Positions 42,952-50,463 of a stretch of 64,000 bases of DNA are shown piece after piece. The stretch is from positions 157,516 through 221,515 of the forward strand of contig NZ_JENB01000003.1 in NCBI RefSeq assembly GCF_000708715.2, read 5' to 3'. The first letter of the stretch is position 1, and every line of letters begins with the position of its first letter. The stretch comes from Pseudomonas putida W15Oct28. GTDB lineage: Bacteria; Pseudomonadota; Gammaproteobacteria; Pseudomonadales; Pseudomonadaceae. Both the position numbers and the translations under genes were made by a program. The notes beneath the pieces were generated by a model. That model was not told where the DNA came from, did not search any database, and was given only the letters and a program-made list of their open reading frames with translations.

Positions 42952-43191
42952 GCGCCGCCCGCGCGGCGCTTCGCGGGGCAAGCCCGCTCCCACATTTGTT
43001 GCAACGTGCCGAACCTGAAAGGGCATAGTTGTCAGCCTTGGTGGGCTGGCTGGATCTCTGTGCTGGCATTTCTGCCGCCCCACATGCCTCAAGCCTTGCA
43101 CCAAGGCTGACATCGCCTCTTTCACAGGCATGGCCACGTTGCAACAAATGTGGGAGCGGGCTTGCCCCGCGAAGCGCCGCGCGGGCGGCGC
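42952..43191. repeat. Long nested REPIN inverted repeat 7
   Basis: Perfect 57-base arms (42952-43008 and 43135-43191) with the GCGGGGCAAGCCCGCTCCCAC core surround a 126-base spacer. The spacer holds a second inverted pair TGTCAGCCTTGGTG/CACCAAGGCTGACA (43030-43043 and 43099-43112). It fills most of the 531-base gene-free gap 42735-43265 between receptor 2 and its FecR. Apart from the Fur site, I see nothing else in the gap. Confidence 0.88.
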
Positions 43192-43265
43192 ACGATCTCA
43201 CAGGCGAAAAACAACCGAAGCCGAACACCAGCAGGCTATAAATCTTAACTGACTGGCATTAGGCT

Positions 43266-44213
43266 TCAGGCAGCTTCGACGCGCGTCCAGTAGCGGCTGA
43301 AGTGACGAATGCGCACAGGCAGTGTGGTGGTCAGGTTTTCAAGGGCAATATCGATATCGCCCAGGTGAAACGCCCCGGACAGTCGCAACCCGCTCACAGC
43401 CTCATCACAGCCCAGGTAACCGGGCCGATACCGCTGCAGTTCGCTCACGACATCCGCCAGGCGCCAGTCATCCACGATCAGCATCTCGCGGGCCCATGCG
43501 TCCGCCATCGCCGCCACAGGCGTCACGTTGCCCGTTTTTCCGTTGCTGAATTCCAGCTGTTGACCGGCGTCTACCCGCACAGCCGCCATGGCATGTGCAC
43601 TGCGCACTTCCACGGCATGCTGCAACACGCAGACCCGCGCAAAGTCGTTGTCGCAGCGCACGATGAAGCGCGTGCCCAGTGCGCGGACGCTACCCAGTGC
43701 GGTATGCACGATGAACGGGCGGGACAATCCATCCGCTGCGGTCTGCACCAGGATCTCGCCTTTCAACAATTCGAGTGAGCGCCACTCGCCGTCGTAGCGA
43801 ATATCAACCGCGGTATCGGTGTTCAGTTGCAATTGGCTGCCATCGTCCAGCCGCAACGAGCGCTGCTCGCCAACGCCTGTGCGCACGTCGGCCATCAACC
43901 GTGCAACGCCGCCATCACGCAACATCACACCCCCTGTCGCGCCCGCGACCAACAACACCGACAGCACCTTGAGCACTTCGCGTCGCTTGGCCCTGGCGCT
44001 GCTTAACGTCGGCCGTGCAATGCCGGGCGCGACCTGCGCCAGCTTGCCCTGCAAGCGTGCCAGGCGCTCCCAGGCCTGCACGTGCCGCGGGTCACTCAGC
44101 AACCAGCGCTGATGCGCCGCTCGCGTGCTGTCATCCGCCTCGCAGCGCAGCTCGACATACCAGCGTGCGGCAGCCTCCAGGGTGTTGCGGTCCAACGGTT
44201 CAGCCTCCGCCAT
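43266..44213 (-). CDS. FecR-type anti-sigma/sigma regulator 2
   Basis: The 315-residue protein has the FecR layout: N-terminal ARWYVELRCEADDSTRAAHQRWLLSDPRHVQAWERLARLQ, a membrane helix (LKVLSVLLVAGATGGVML, about 79-96) preceded by the twin-arginine-like KRREVLK, and the periplasmic domain with DVRTGVGEQRSLRLDDGSQLQLNTDTAVD. The C-terminal domain (ADVVSELQRYRPGYLGCDEAVSGLRLSG) is of the type that meets the receptor's STN domain. The start is three bases after the sigma-factor stop. Receptor 2 lies downstream beyond a long REPIN. Confidence 0.88.
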   Translation of the reverse strand: MAEAEPLDRNTLEAAARWYVELRCEADDSTRAAHQRWLLSDPRHVQAWERLARLQGKLAQVAPGIARPTLSSARAKRREVLKVLSVLLVAGATGGVMLRDGGVARLMADVRTGVGEQRSLRLDDGSQLQLNTDTAVDIRYDGEWRSLELLKGEILVQTAADGLSRPFIVHTALGSVRALGTRFIVRCDNDFARVCVLQHAVEVRSAHAMAAVRVDAGQQLEFSNGKTGNVTPVAAMADAWAREMLIVDDWRLADVVSELQRYRPGYLGCDEAVSGLRLSGAFHLGDIDIALENLTTTLPVRIRHFSRYWTRVEAA

Positions 44214-44216
44214 CGC

Positions 44217-44726
44217 TCACGCCTCGGCCAGCATCAGGCAATGGGTCAGTGCCCGCACTGCATGCTTTTTGACGGTGGTAAGCGAAACATCCAGGCGCCG
44301 CGCGATTTCCACATAGCTCAGGCCATCGAGCTGGGCCATCAGGAAGATCTCGCGGGTACGCGTGCCCAGGCCATCGAGTAGCCGATCGATTTCCAGCAGG
44401 GTCTCGATGATCAGCAGGCGCGCCTCCGGCGAAACCGCTACAGGCTCGGGCCGTGCCGCGAGGGTTTCCAGGTAGGCCTGCTCCAGGGCACGGCGCCGGA
44501 ACATGTCGATCATCAGGCTGCGGGCTACACTGCTCAGATAAGCCCGTGGCTGTTGCAACTCCGCGGCCTTGCGCAGGGTCAGCACCCGTATGAACGTGTC
44601 CTGGGCCAGATCGGCCGCATGCTCCATGCACCCGAGCTTGCTGCGCAGCCACCCGCACAACCAGGAATGATGGTCCTCGTAAAGCGTGTGCACGGCTTTT
44701 TGCAGGGAAGGGTCAGCACAGGACAT
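44217..44726 (-). CDS. FecI-type ECF sigma factor 2
   Basis: The 169-residue protein has sigma region 2 (LYEDHHSWLCGWLRSKLGCMEHAADLAQDTFIRVL, LSSVARSLMIDMFRRRALEQ) and region 4 (LGTRTREIFLMAQLDGLSYVEIARRLDVSLTTVKKHAVRAL), as in iron-starvation sigma factors. I chose ATG 44726 over an in-frame ATG at 44765, because a Fur-box candidate (44751-44769) covers the longer start and family members begin about 15 residues before LYxxHHxWL. The upstream start does have an AGG nearby, so this stays open. It is divergent from nothing: the neighbour is the end of the hipA remnant. Confidence 0.88.
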   Translation of the reverse strand: MSCADPSLQKAVHTLYEDHHSWLCGWLRSKLGCMEHAADLAQDTFIRVLTLRKAAELQQPRAYLSSVARSLMIDMFRRRALEQAYLETLAARPEPVAVSPEARLLIIETLLEIDRLLDGLGTRTREIFLMAQLDGLSYVEIARRLDVSLTTVKKHAVRALTHCLMLAEA

Positions 44727-44750
44727 GGTAGAACCGATGAGAGCGTCTTT

Positions 44751-44769
44751 AGTAATGACTCTCATTTAA
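44751..44769. promoter_or_regulatory. Fur-box candidate upstream of ECF sigma factor 2
   Basis: On the minus strand TTAAATGAGAGTCATTACT matches the Fur consensus at 12 of 19 positions, with an excellent core AATGAGAGTCATT. It lies 24 bases before the chosen start. Confidence 0.55.
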
Positions 44770-44817
44770 CCTGAGTGTGAGCGGTTTTCGCAATTGCTTT
44801 GCGCAGATGGCTGGAGC

Positions 44818-45289
44818 CTAGGCCACGATACTTCTACTCAACCCCAAGCCCCACGCAGCGGCCATCTTCTCCCCAACACGCTCAAACGCCGGATGGCTGT
44901 TGCGATAATCCGAAAGCTCCGCCATCGCACGGTTCATGCCGACTTCCACTCTGTTGAGCAACTCCTCGCAGCGCGCTTGCGTCAGGTTGCACGCAGTGCG
45001 CCCGAACTGCACCAGCATCTTGCGCTTGGGCCACGCTTTCGAGCCGCCCAGTAAAAGCCCCATGATGTCGTGGCTGCTGTACACCGTCGTGGTCACCAGG
45101 TCATACGCGGGTGCCAGCCAGATGTCGGCGTTCTCGGCACAGTTTTTCGTAGAGCAGGCCAAAGTACTTCAAGCCAGCCGATGGGTTGTAAGTGAAGACC
45201 GTATCACGCGGATGCTCGTCACTGCGCCCCAGGGTGCCGACAGTGGCGTCGCCCGCGCCGACGTACAAGCGATCACTCGAACTGATCAT
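44818..45289 (-). pseudogene. hipA: hipA toxin remnant (internal deletion plus frameshift)
   Basis: The first 38 codons read as a HipA N-terminus (SDRLYVGAGDATVGTLGRSD, then DTVFTYNPS) and overlap hipB by 17 bases, the usual hipBA arrangement. The frame then jumps directly to a C-terminal HipA segment (LKYFGLLYE, ADIWLAPAYDLVTTTVY, GGSKAWPKRKMLVQFGR). About 270 codons, including most of the kinase domain, are missing. A run of five A's (45143-45147 as T on the plus strand) puts the tail out of frame; four would restore YENCAENADIW. The kinase cannot be made, so the toxin is dead. Confidence 0.8.
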
Positions 45290-45527
45290 GGATACCCCCG
45301 GCCTTCAGCTCATCGAGTGTTCTACGCCGGCGCTTGGGCGTGGCCGTCAGTTCGTATCCCAAACCCTCCAGGATCGCTGCAACCTTGCGAATGCCGACTT
45401 CGGGGATCGAATTGTTCTCGATCCCCGAAATGGTCGCACGACTCATGCCGTGACGCTGCGCGAGCTGGGCTTGGGAAAGCCCGGCATCCTTACGCAGCTT
45501 CTTGATCAGTTTGCCCAATTCATCCAT
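45273..45527 (-). CDS. hipB: HipB-like XRE antitoxin/repressor
   Basis: The 84-residue protein is a XRE/Cro helix-turn-helix protein: LGKLIKKLRKDAGLSQAQLAQRHGMSRATISGIENNSIPEVGIRKVAAILEGLGYELTA. HipB dimers bind palindromes and bridge HipA toxins. I chose ATG 45527; a longer frame to 45650 would run through the promoter palindrome at 45544-45559. It overlaps the start of the hipA remnant. As the toxin is destroyed, it survives as a solitary DNA-binding protein. Confidence 0.8.
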   Translation of the reverse strand: MDELGKLIKKLRKDAGLSQAQLAQRHGMSRATISGIENNSIPEVGIRKVAAILEGLGYELTATPKRRRRTLDELKAGGIHDQFE

Positions 45528-45543
45528 ACATTTTTGCACCGTA

Positions 45544-45559
45544 TACAATGCATATTGTA
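45544..45559. promoter_or_regulatory. hipB operator candidate
   Basis: Palindrome TACAATGCATATTGTA with six-base perfect arms, 16 bases upstream of hipB in an AT-rich stretch. It probably mediates autorepression. It differs from the E. coli TATCC-N8-GGATA operator. Confidence 0.4.
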
Positions 45560-45615
45560 AAAAAAACACATTAATGCATCGTATTTGATTCAAATATTCC
45601 TGTACAGGCGTTTCT

Positions 45616-47328
45616 TTACGGCCCTGTAAAGCCAAGGTTATCGGGCGCAATTCCGTACAACCGTAGTGCCTGCCCCATCACCCTGCTGAAGACTGGCGCC
45701 GACACCAACCCGCCGTAATAGCCCTGCTTCGACGGGTTGTCGAGCATGACCACCACCGCGAACCTTGGCCTGCTGGCGGGTGCAAAGCCGGCGAATATCG
45801 CCCTGTAGGCCTTGCCCTGATAGCCATGGCCTGCAACTGCGGTTTTTCTCGCCGTACCGCTTTTGCCCCCTACATGGTAGCCCGCCACTTTGGCCCGGTA
45901 GCTCCCTCTCGGCGCCTCGACCACCTGCACCAGCATGTGTTTCAGCGCATCCGCCACTGGCTGTGCAATGGCCTGGGTAGCCGCAGGCGCTTGCGTCACC
46001 TTGAGCAGCGACACCGGTACACGCCTGCCGCCATTGACCAGGGTGGCGTAGGCGCTGGCCAGTTGCACGGCCGTGACCGACACCCCATAACCGTAGGACA
46101 GCGTTGCAGTCTCGGTGGCCCGCCATTGCCGCCTGACCGGCAGCAGCCCCGAACGCTCCCCCGGAAAGCCCGAGCCACTCGCCTGCCCCAGCCCTACACG
46201 TTGCAAGGTGTCTTGAATGGTCTGGCCACCGATATCGAACGCTACCTGGCTGATCGCGACGTTGCTGGAGCGCACCAGAATGCCGGTCATGTCCAGCCGC
46301 TCGCCTGCCGTGCGCGACGCATCGTGAATGATGAAACGGCCGATCTTCAGGCTGCCGGTTTGCACCAGCACGCTATCGGAAGCCTGCCAGCGGCCGCTTT
46401 GCAGGGCTGCGGCAACGGCGAAAGGTTTGAGTGTCGACGCGGGCTCGAATACGTCCACCAGCGCGCGGTTGCGCATCGCCGCCGGGCTGACATGCGTGCG
46501 GTTGTTCGGGTTGTAGGTCGGGTAGTTGGCCACGGCCAGCAACTCGCCCGACTGCACATCCAGCACCACCACGCTGCCCGCCTCGGCAGCGTTGTCCACG
46601 ATGCCCTTTTTCAGTTCGCGACTGGCCAGGTACTGCAACCGCAGGTCCAGTGACAACGCCAGGGCCTGGCCCGGCTTGGCCGGCAGGCTCACGCCCAGGT
46701 CCTCGATCACATGACCACGCCGGTCCTTCAGCACCTGCTGCTTGCCGCGCTCACCGCGCAGCACGGCATCGTACGCCAGCTCAATGCCTTCGCTGCCGTT
46801 GCCGTCGATATCGGTAAAGCCGACCAGTTGCGCAGCAACTGCCCCGGCCGGATAAAACCGCCGCGGCTCCTCCAGGCTGTACACGCCCTTGACGTGCAAG
46901 CGCTGCACCGCCTGCAGCAAGTGCTGTGCCTGCTCGGGGGCCAGGCGCCTGCGCAGGTAGATGAAAGCCTTGCCGGTGCTGCGCTGCAACAAAGCTTCGA
47001 GCCGGTCGCGTGGCATGCCCACTGCGTCGGCGAGCGCCGGCCAGCTTGGCTTTTCCAGGGCCAGTTCCCGGCCATTGGCCCACAACGTCACCACCGGCGT
47101 GCTGACCGCCAGCGGCTGGCCGTTGCGGTCGGTGATCAGCCCGCGCGGGGCTGCAATGTCCAGATAACGCAGGCTGCGCGCATCCCCCTGCTGGCGCAGG
47201 AAGCGGTTATCCAGCACCTGCAGGCTGACGATGCGCCAGCACAGGACCGAGGACAACAGCAAGACCAGGAAAATGACCAACCTGAAGCGCCACGGGTAAC
47301 CCGGCGAAGTTGTTGTAGCGAATGGCAT
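45616..47328 (-). CDS. FtsI/PBP3-like class B penicillin-binding protein (second copy type)
   Basis: The 570-residue protein has one N-terminal membrane helix (LVIFLVLLLSSVLCWRIVSL), the non-penicillin-binding domain (RGLITDRNGQPLAVSTPVVTLW) and a transpeptidase domain with all three active-site motifs: S-T-L-K in EPASTLKPF, S-S-N in VRSSNVAISQ and K-S-G in GGKSGTARKT. It is a septal-type DD-transpeptidase outside the division cluster, similar in concept to P. aeruginosa PBP3x and Salmonella acid-pH PBP3. It is the last gene of a four-gene operon with a carboxypeptidase, an OmpA-like lipoprotein and a PG-binding protein. Confidence 0.88.
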   Translation of the reverse strand: MPFATTTSPGYPWRFRLVIFLVLLLSSVLCWRIVSLQVLDNRFLRQQGDARSLRYLDIAAPRGLITDRNGQPLAVSTPVVTLWANGRELALEKPSWPALADAVGMPRDRLEALLQRSTGKAFIYLRRRLAPEQAQHLLQAVQRLHVKGVYSLEEPRRFYPAGAVAAQLVGFTDIDGNGSEGIELAYDAVLRGERGKQQVLKDRRGHVIEDLGVSLPAKPGQALALSLDLRLQYLASRELKKGIVDNAAEAGSVVVLDVQSGELLAVANYPTYNPNNRTHVSPAAMRNRALVDVFEPASTLKPFAVAAALQSGRWQASDSVLVQTGSLKIGRFIIHDASRTAGERLDMTGILVRSSNVAISQVAFDIGGQTIQDTLQRVGLGQASGSGFPGERSGLLPVRRQWRATETATLSYGYGVSVTAVQLASAYATLVNGGRRVPVSLLKVTQAPAATQAIAQPVADALKHMLVQVVEAPRGSYRAKVAGYHVGGKSGTARKTAVAGHGYQGKAYRAIFAGFAPASRPRFAVVVMLDNPSKQGYYGGLVSAPVFSRVMGQALRLYGIAPDNLGFTGP

Positions 47329-47347
47329 GGCTAGGGTTCACAACCGT

Positions 47348-47686
47348 TCAGTGCTGCATCCAGTGCGGCGGCGCAATGCCCAGCACCTTCAGTGTGGGCA
47401 GGTTGACGCTGCCAGTGAGGGGCAGCTCATGCGCCATTTGCAGCAGGTAGAGTGCTTCCTGTGTGCGGGCGCCGATCAGCCCATCGATTTCATCCTGGTA
47501 CAAGCGCAGCTCCGACAATGCCAGCTGCAGCTGCGTCACCAGTTGCGTGCCCGGTGCTGCTGCCTGGCTTTCTTCAGGCAACCCATGCGGCACGTGCGGG
47601 GCAGCACTCGAAAGGTTGGCGCAGAGCGCCAGCACCACGAGGCAAACGCCTTGCATCAGCACCACACCTTTACTGAAGCGGGTCAT
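47348..47686 (-). CDS. Small secreted peptidoglycan-binding-domain protein
   Basis: The 112-residue protein has a signal peptide (VVLMQGVCLVVLALCANLSSA, cleavage near residue 28) and a mature part containing a PG_binding_1-like helical repeat (LQLALSELRLYQDEIDGLIGARTQEALYLLQMAHELPLTGSVNLPTLKVLGI). The pattern, with Q...L...G...DG..G..T..AL, is typical of that fold. ATG 47686 overlaps the OmpA-like gene by 17 bases; ATG 47656 is an alternative. It ends 19 bases before the PBP start, so it probably helps position wall enzymes at peptidoglycan. Confidence 0.72.
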   Translation of the reverse strand: MTRFSKGVVLMQGVCLVVLALCANLSSAAPHVPHGLPEESQAAAPGTQLVTQLQLALSELRLYQDEIDGLIGARTQEALYLLQMAHELPLTGSVNLPTLKVLGIAPPHWMQH

Positions 47687-48200
47687 AGCCAAACGCATCG
47701 CTGTGGCTGTTCCATTCCACCACCACCCGCCGGTTGTATTGCATGGTCTCTGCACCACTGCCCTCGTGCGCGGGGTAGCGCTCGCCGTAGGCACGCGTGT
47801 TCAGCTGATCGTACAAAGCCCCATACTTCACCAGGTAATAGGCGATCATGTCGGCGCGAGCCTGGGCCAGTACCACGTTCTGCTCCGGCGAGCCCTCGTC
47901 ATCCGTATGGCCTTCGATGAACACCTCGGCCTGTGGGTGGGCAAGCAGAAAGCCCGCTACCTGCCCCAACCTGGCGATGTCCTGGTCGGTAACGGCCGCG
48001 CTGTCCGTGGCGAAATACACAACCAGGCCACCAGCCGTTTCGCGCTCATCTGACTGCAGGCGCAGCGCGCGTTCATTGAAGGCATCGGCCTCGTCAGCGG
48101 TCACCCGCAAACGGTGCTCGCTGGCAGCGTGGTCGGTACTGCAGGCTGCCGTGGCAAGCATGCACATGGCAGGTAGCAGGTAACGCAGGCAACTGCTCAT
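47670..48200 (-). CDS. OmpA-like peptidoglycan-associated lipoprotein
   Basis: The 176-residue protein has a lipoprotein signal (YLLPAMCMLATAAC, lipidated cysteine near residue 20) and a C-terminal OmpA domain (GLVVYFATDSAAVTDQDIARL, VFIEGHTDDEGSPEQNVVLAQARADMIAYYLVKYG, RAYGERYPAHEG, NRRVVVEW). It contains the Asp and Arg that bind diaminopimelate in Pal/OmpA proteins (HTDDEGS; NRRV). It anchors the outer membrane to the wall. ATG 48200 has AGGGGAG upstream and overlaps the stop of the carboxypeptidase gene by four bases (ATGA). Confidence 0.86.
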   Translation of the reverse strand: MSSCLRYLLPAMCMLATAACSTDHAASEHRLRVTADEADAFNERALRLQSDERETAGGLVVYFATDSAAVTDQDIARLGQVAGFLLAHPQAEVFIEGHTDDEGSPEQNVVLAQARADMIAYYLVKYGALYDQLNTRAYGERYPAHEGSGAETMQYNRRVVVEWNSHSDAFGYDPLQ

Positions 48201-49420
48201 AAGCTCCCCTCGCCGTTGCACAACAGGCACACACCCAGCCACTGATAGAGCTTCAGCAGCAGAAAGTCCCAGGCACGGCTGAACCAGCCGCCCTCGTCGA
48301 CAGCCTCCATCACCACCAAAGGTTTTTCCGCGATATGCCGGGAACCGATCTGGAAATTGACCACACCCACCACCTGCCCCGCCTGCAACGGCGCATGAAG
48401 CTCGGGGCTGTCGAGGATGGCACTGACGCTCACGTCAGCGGCCTGCCCGTAGGGCACGCTGATGGCCGGGTGCGCGCCTGCATTGAGCTTCACGTTGTGC
48501 GTATCACCAAACCAGACACGCTTGCTCACAAACACTTCGTCGGCCTTGATCGGGGTGACCGTCTCGAATGCTCGAAACCCCCACTTGAGCAGCTTTTCAC
48601 TCTCCTGAAACCTCAGCCGGTCCGACTCGGCGCCCAGCACCACGGCAATCAGCCGACGCCCGTCGAGCACCGCCGACGTCACCAGGCTGTAGCCACCCGC
48701 CGCGGAATTGCCGGTCTTAAGACCGTCGACAGCCAGGCTGGTACTCCACAACAGCCGGTTGCGGTTGTGCTGAACCACCTGATTGAAAGAAAACGCCTTT
48801 TGCTTGTACAGGGCATATTCAGCCGGCAATTGTTCGATCAGTGCCCGGCTCAATAACGCCATGTCCCGCGCGCTGCTGTATTGCCCTTCGGCGGCCAGGC
48901 CATGCACAGTCTTGAATTGGGTATTGAGCATGCCCAGTTGGCGTGCCTGTTCATTCATGGCATCAACAAAGGCCTGTTCACTGCCGGCCAGGTAATCAGC
49001 CACCGCGATACAGGCATCGTTGCCGGATTGAATGACAATGCCCTTGTTCAAATCATCAATCGTCACCCGGTCACCGGGTTTCAGGAACATCAACGACGAG
49101 CCTTGCAACTGCGCGTTGCCAGCCGCCGAAGCGTCGGTGTCGATCGTCACGCGGTCATTCCCGTCGACCGTGCCGCCCTGCAGGGCCTGGCCCAGCACGT
49201 AACTGGTCATGATCTTCACCAGGCTGGCCGGGTCTACCCGGGCGTCGGCATTTCCCTGCGCCAGCACTTCCCCGCTTTCAGGGTCCATCAATAGCCACGA
49301 TTGCGCGGCAACACCCGGCGCGGGCAGATAATCTTCAGCCTGCGACAGCCCTATATTCAGCACCAGCAACTTTGCAACTAACGCCCGTAACAACCAGCCG
49401 ACAACTCGAATACCTTTCAT
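48197..49420 (-). CDS. D-alanyl-D-alanine carboxypeptidase (PBP5/6, DacC-like)
   Basis: The 407-residue protein has a signal peptide, the low-molecular-mass PBP motifs S-L-V-K in DPASLVKIMTSYV, S-G-N in IQSGNDACIAVADYLAGS and K-T-G in VDGLKTGNSAAGGYS, a C-terminal PBP5 beta domain, and an amphipathic tail (WFSRAWDFLLLKLYQWL) for membrane contact. It trims pentapeptides to tetrapeptides, giving the substrate form that alternative PBP3 enzymes can prefer. ATG 49420 has GGAG upstream. It is the first gene of the operon; no specific regulator site was recognised. Confidence 0.9.
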   Translation of the reverse strand: MKGIRVVGWLLRALVAKLLVLNIGLSQAEDYLPAPGVAAQSWLLMDPESGEVLAQGNADARVDPASLVKIMTSYVLGQALQGGTVDGNDRVTIDTDASAAGNAQLQGSSLMFLKPGDRVTIDDLNKGIVIQSGNDACIAVADYLAGSEQAFVDAMNEQARQLGMLNTQFKTVHGLAAEGQYSSARDMALLSRALIEQLPAEYALYKQKAFSFNQVVQHNRNRLLWSTSLAVDGLKTGNSAAGGYSLVTSAVLDGRRLIAVVLGAESDRLRFQESEKLLKWGFRAFETVTPIKADEVFVSKRVWFGDTHNVKLNAGAHPAISVPYGQAADVSVSAILDSPELHAPLQAGQVVGVVNFQIGSRHIAEKPLVVMEAVDEGGWFSRAWDFLLLKLYQWLGVCLLCNGEGSL

Positions 49421-49551
49421 ACACTCCAGAACCTGAAACACATCACAACTCATACATTCAGAACCCCACCTGAAGTGCGCCCCTGAATTATTTGTCGGTG
49501 CATTCTGCGAGTGCGTATACTATAAATCAATCAACTATCAGGATATCTGAT

Positions 49552-50463
49552 ATGCATAATATTGATATCGACAGCGTCGACTTGAACCTGCTTCGGGTAT
49601 TTGTCGCGTTGATCGAAGAAGGCGGCGCCAGCCGCGCTGCGTTGCGCCTGGGCGTAACCCAGCCCGCCGTCAGCGCCGCCCTCGCCCGCCTGCGGGAGAT
49701 CTACGCCGACCCGCTGTTCGAACGCACCGGCCGAGGCCTGCGGCCTACCGTGCGGGCCAACGAGCTGGCGCCGCTGATTGGCGAGGCACTCAACCGCTGC
49801 CGGCAAGCCCTGGCACTGTCGGTGGCAGGCAAGCACATCAAAGGCCGCACCATCACTGTCGGGCTTTCGGACGATGCCGAAATCGCCTTGGGGCAAGGCC
49901 TGCTGGCACTGGTCGACAAGCACCTGGGCGGGTTGCGTATCCTGTTCAGGCAAACCCACAGCGGCCTGGTCCAGGACATGCTGATGCGCCATCAGGTGGA
50001 TATCGCCGTGTCTGCAGGCGGGTTGTCCTCACCCCTGATCGCCCGGCAGCGCCTGGGGCGGGGCAATTACCTGGGCATTGCCGATGCGCACAACACCCCG
50101 CCGGTCACTGCAGAGGACTATGCCCAGCGGCCGCACCTGCTGGTGTCATCGGGTGGTTTTGTCGGCATCGTCGACGAGGGCCTGAATGCTGCCGGGTACA
50201 AGCGCAGCATTCGTGCCTCTACCTCACACTTTGCCGCCGTGCCGTTCCTGCTGGTGGGCTCGGAGCTGATCACCACGGTACCTACCCACGCCGCACGGGC
50301 CATGGAGCGGGTGTCGACACTCAAGACCTTCCCTTGCCCGGTGGCGCTGCCCTCCTACGACCTGGAGATCGGCACGCGGGTCGGCAGCAAGCACGACAGC
50401 ACGCTGCAAACGGTCAAGGCTTTGATCATCGAGCTGGTTGAGCAGTCGTTCTGCCTGTCGTGA
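49552..50463 (+). CDS. LysR-family regulator (nitrilase/transporter cluster)
   Basis: The 303-residue protein has a LysR helix-turn-helix with NodD-like wording (DSVDLNLLRVFVALIEEGGA, LGVTQPAVSAALARLREIYADPLFERTGRGLRPT) and an effector domain from about residue 95. ATG 49552 is preceded by AGGA and begins the domain; earlier in-frame starts add an unrelated leader. Its 3' end overlaps the 3' end of the convergent transporter gene by 38 bases. It probably regulates the transporter and nitrilase genes, but no binding site is adjacent to them. Confidence 0.83.
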   Translation: MHNIDIDSVDLNLLRVFVALIEEGGASRAALRLGVTQPAVSAALARLREIYADPLFERTGRGLRPTVRANELAPLIGEALNRCRQALALSVAGKHIKGRTITVGLSDDAEIALGQGLLALVDKHLGGLRILFRQTHSGLVQDMLMRHQVDIAVSAGGLSSPLIARQRLGRGNYLGIADAHNTPPVTAEDYAQRPHLLVSSGGFVGIVDEGLNAAGYKRSIRASTSHFAAVPFLLVGSELITTVPTHAARAMERVSTLKTFPCPVALPSYDLEIGTRVGSKHDSTLQTVKALIIELVEQSFCLS

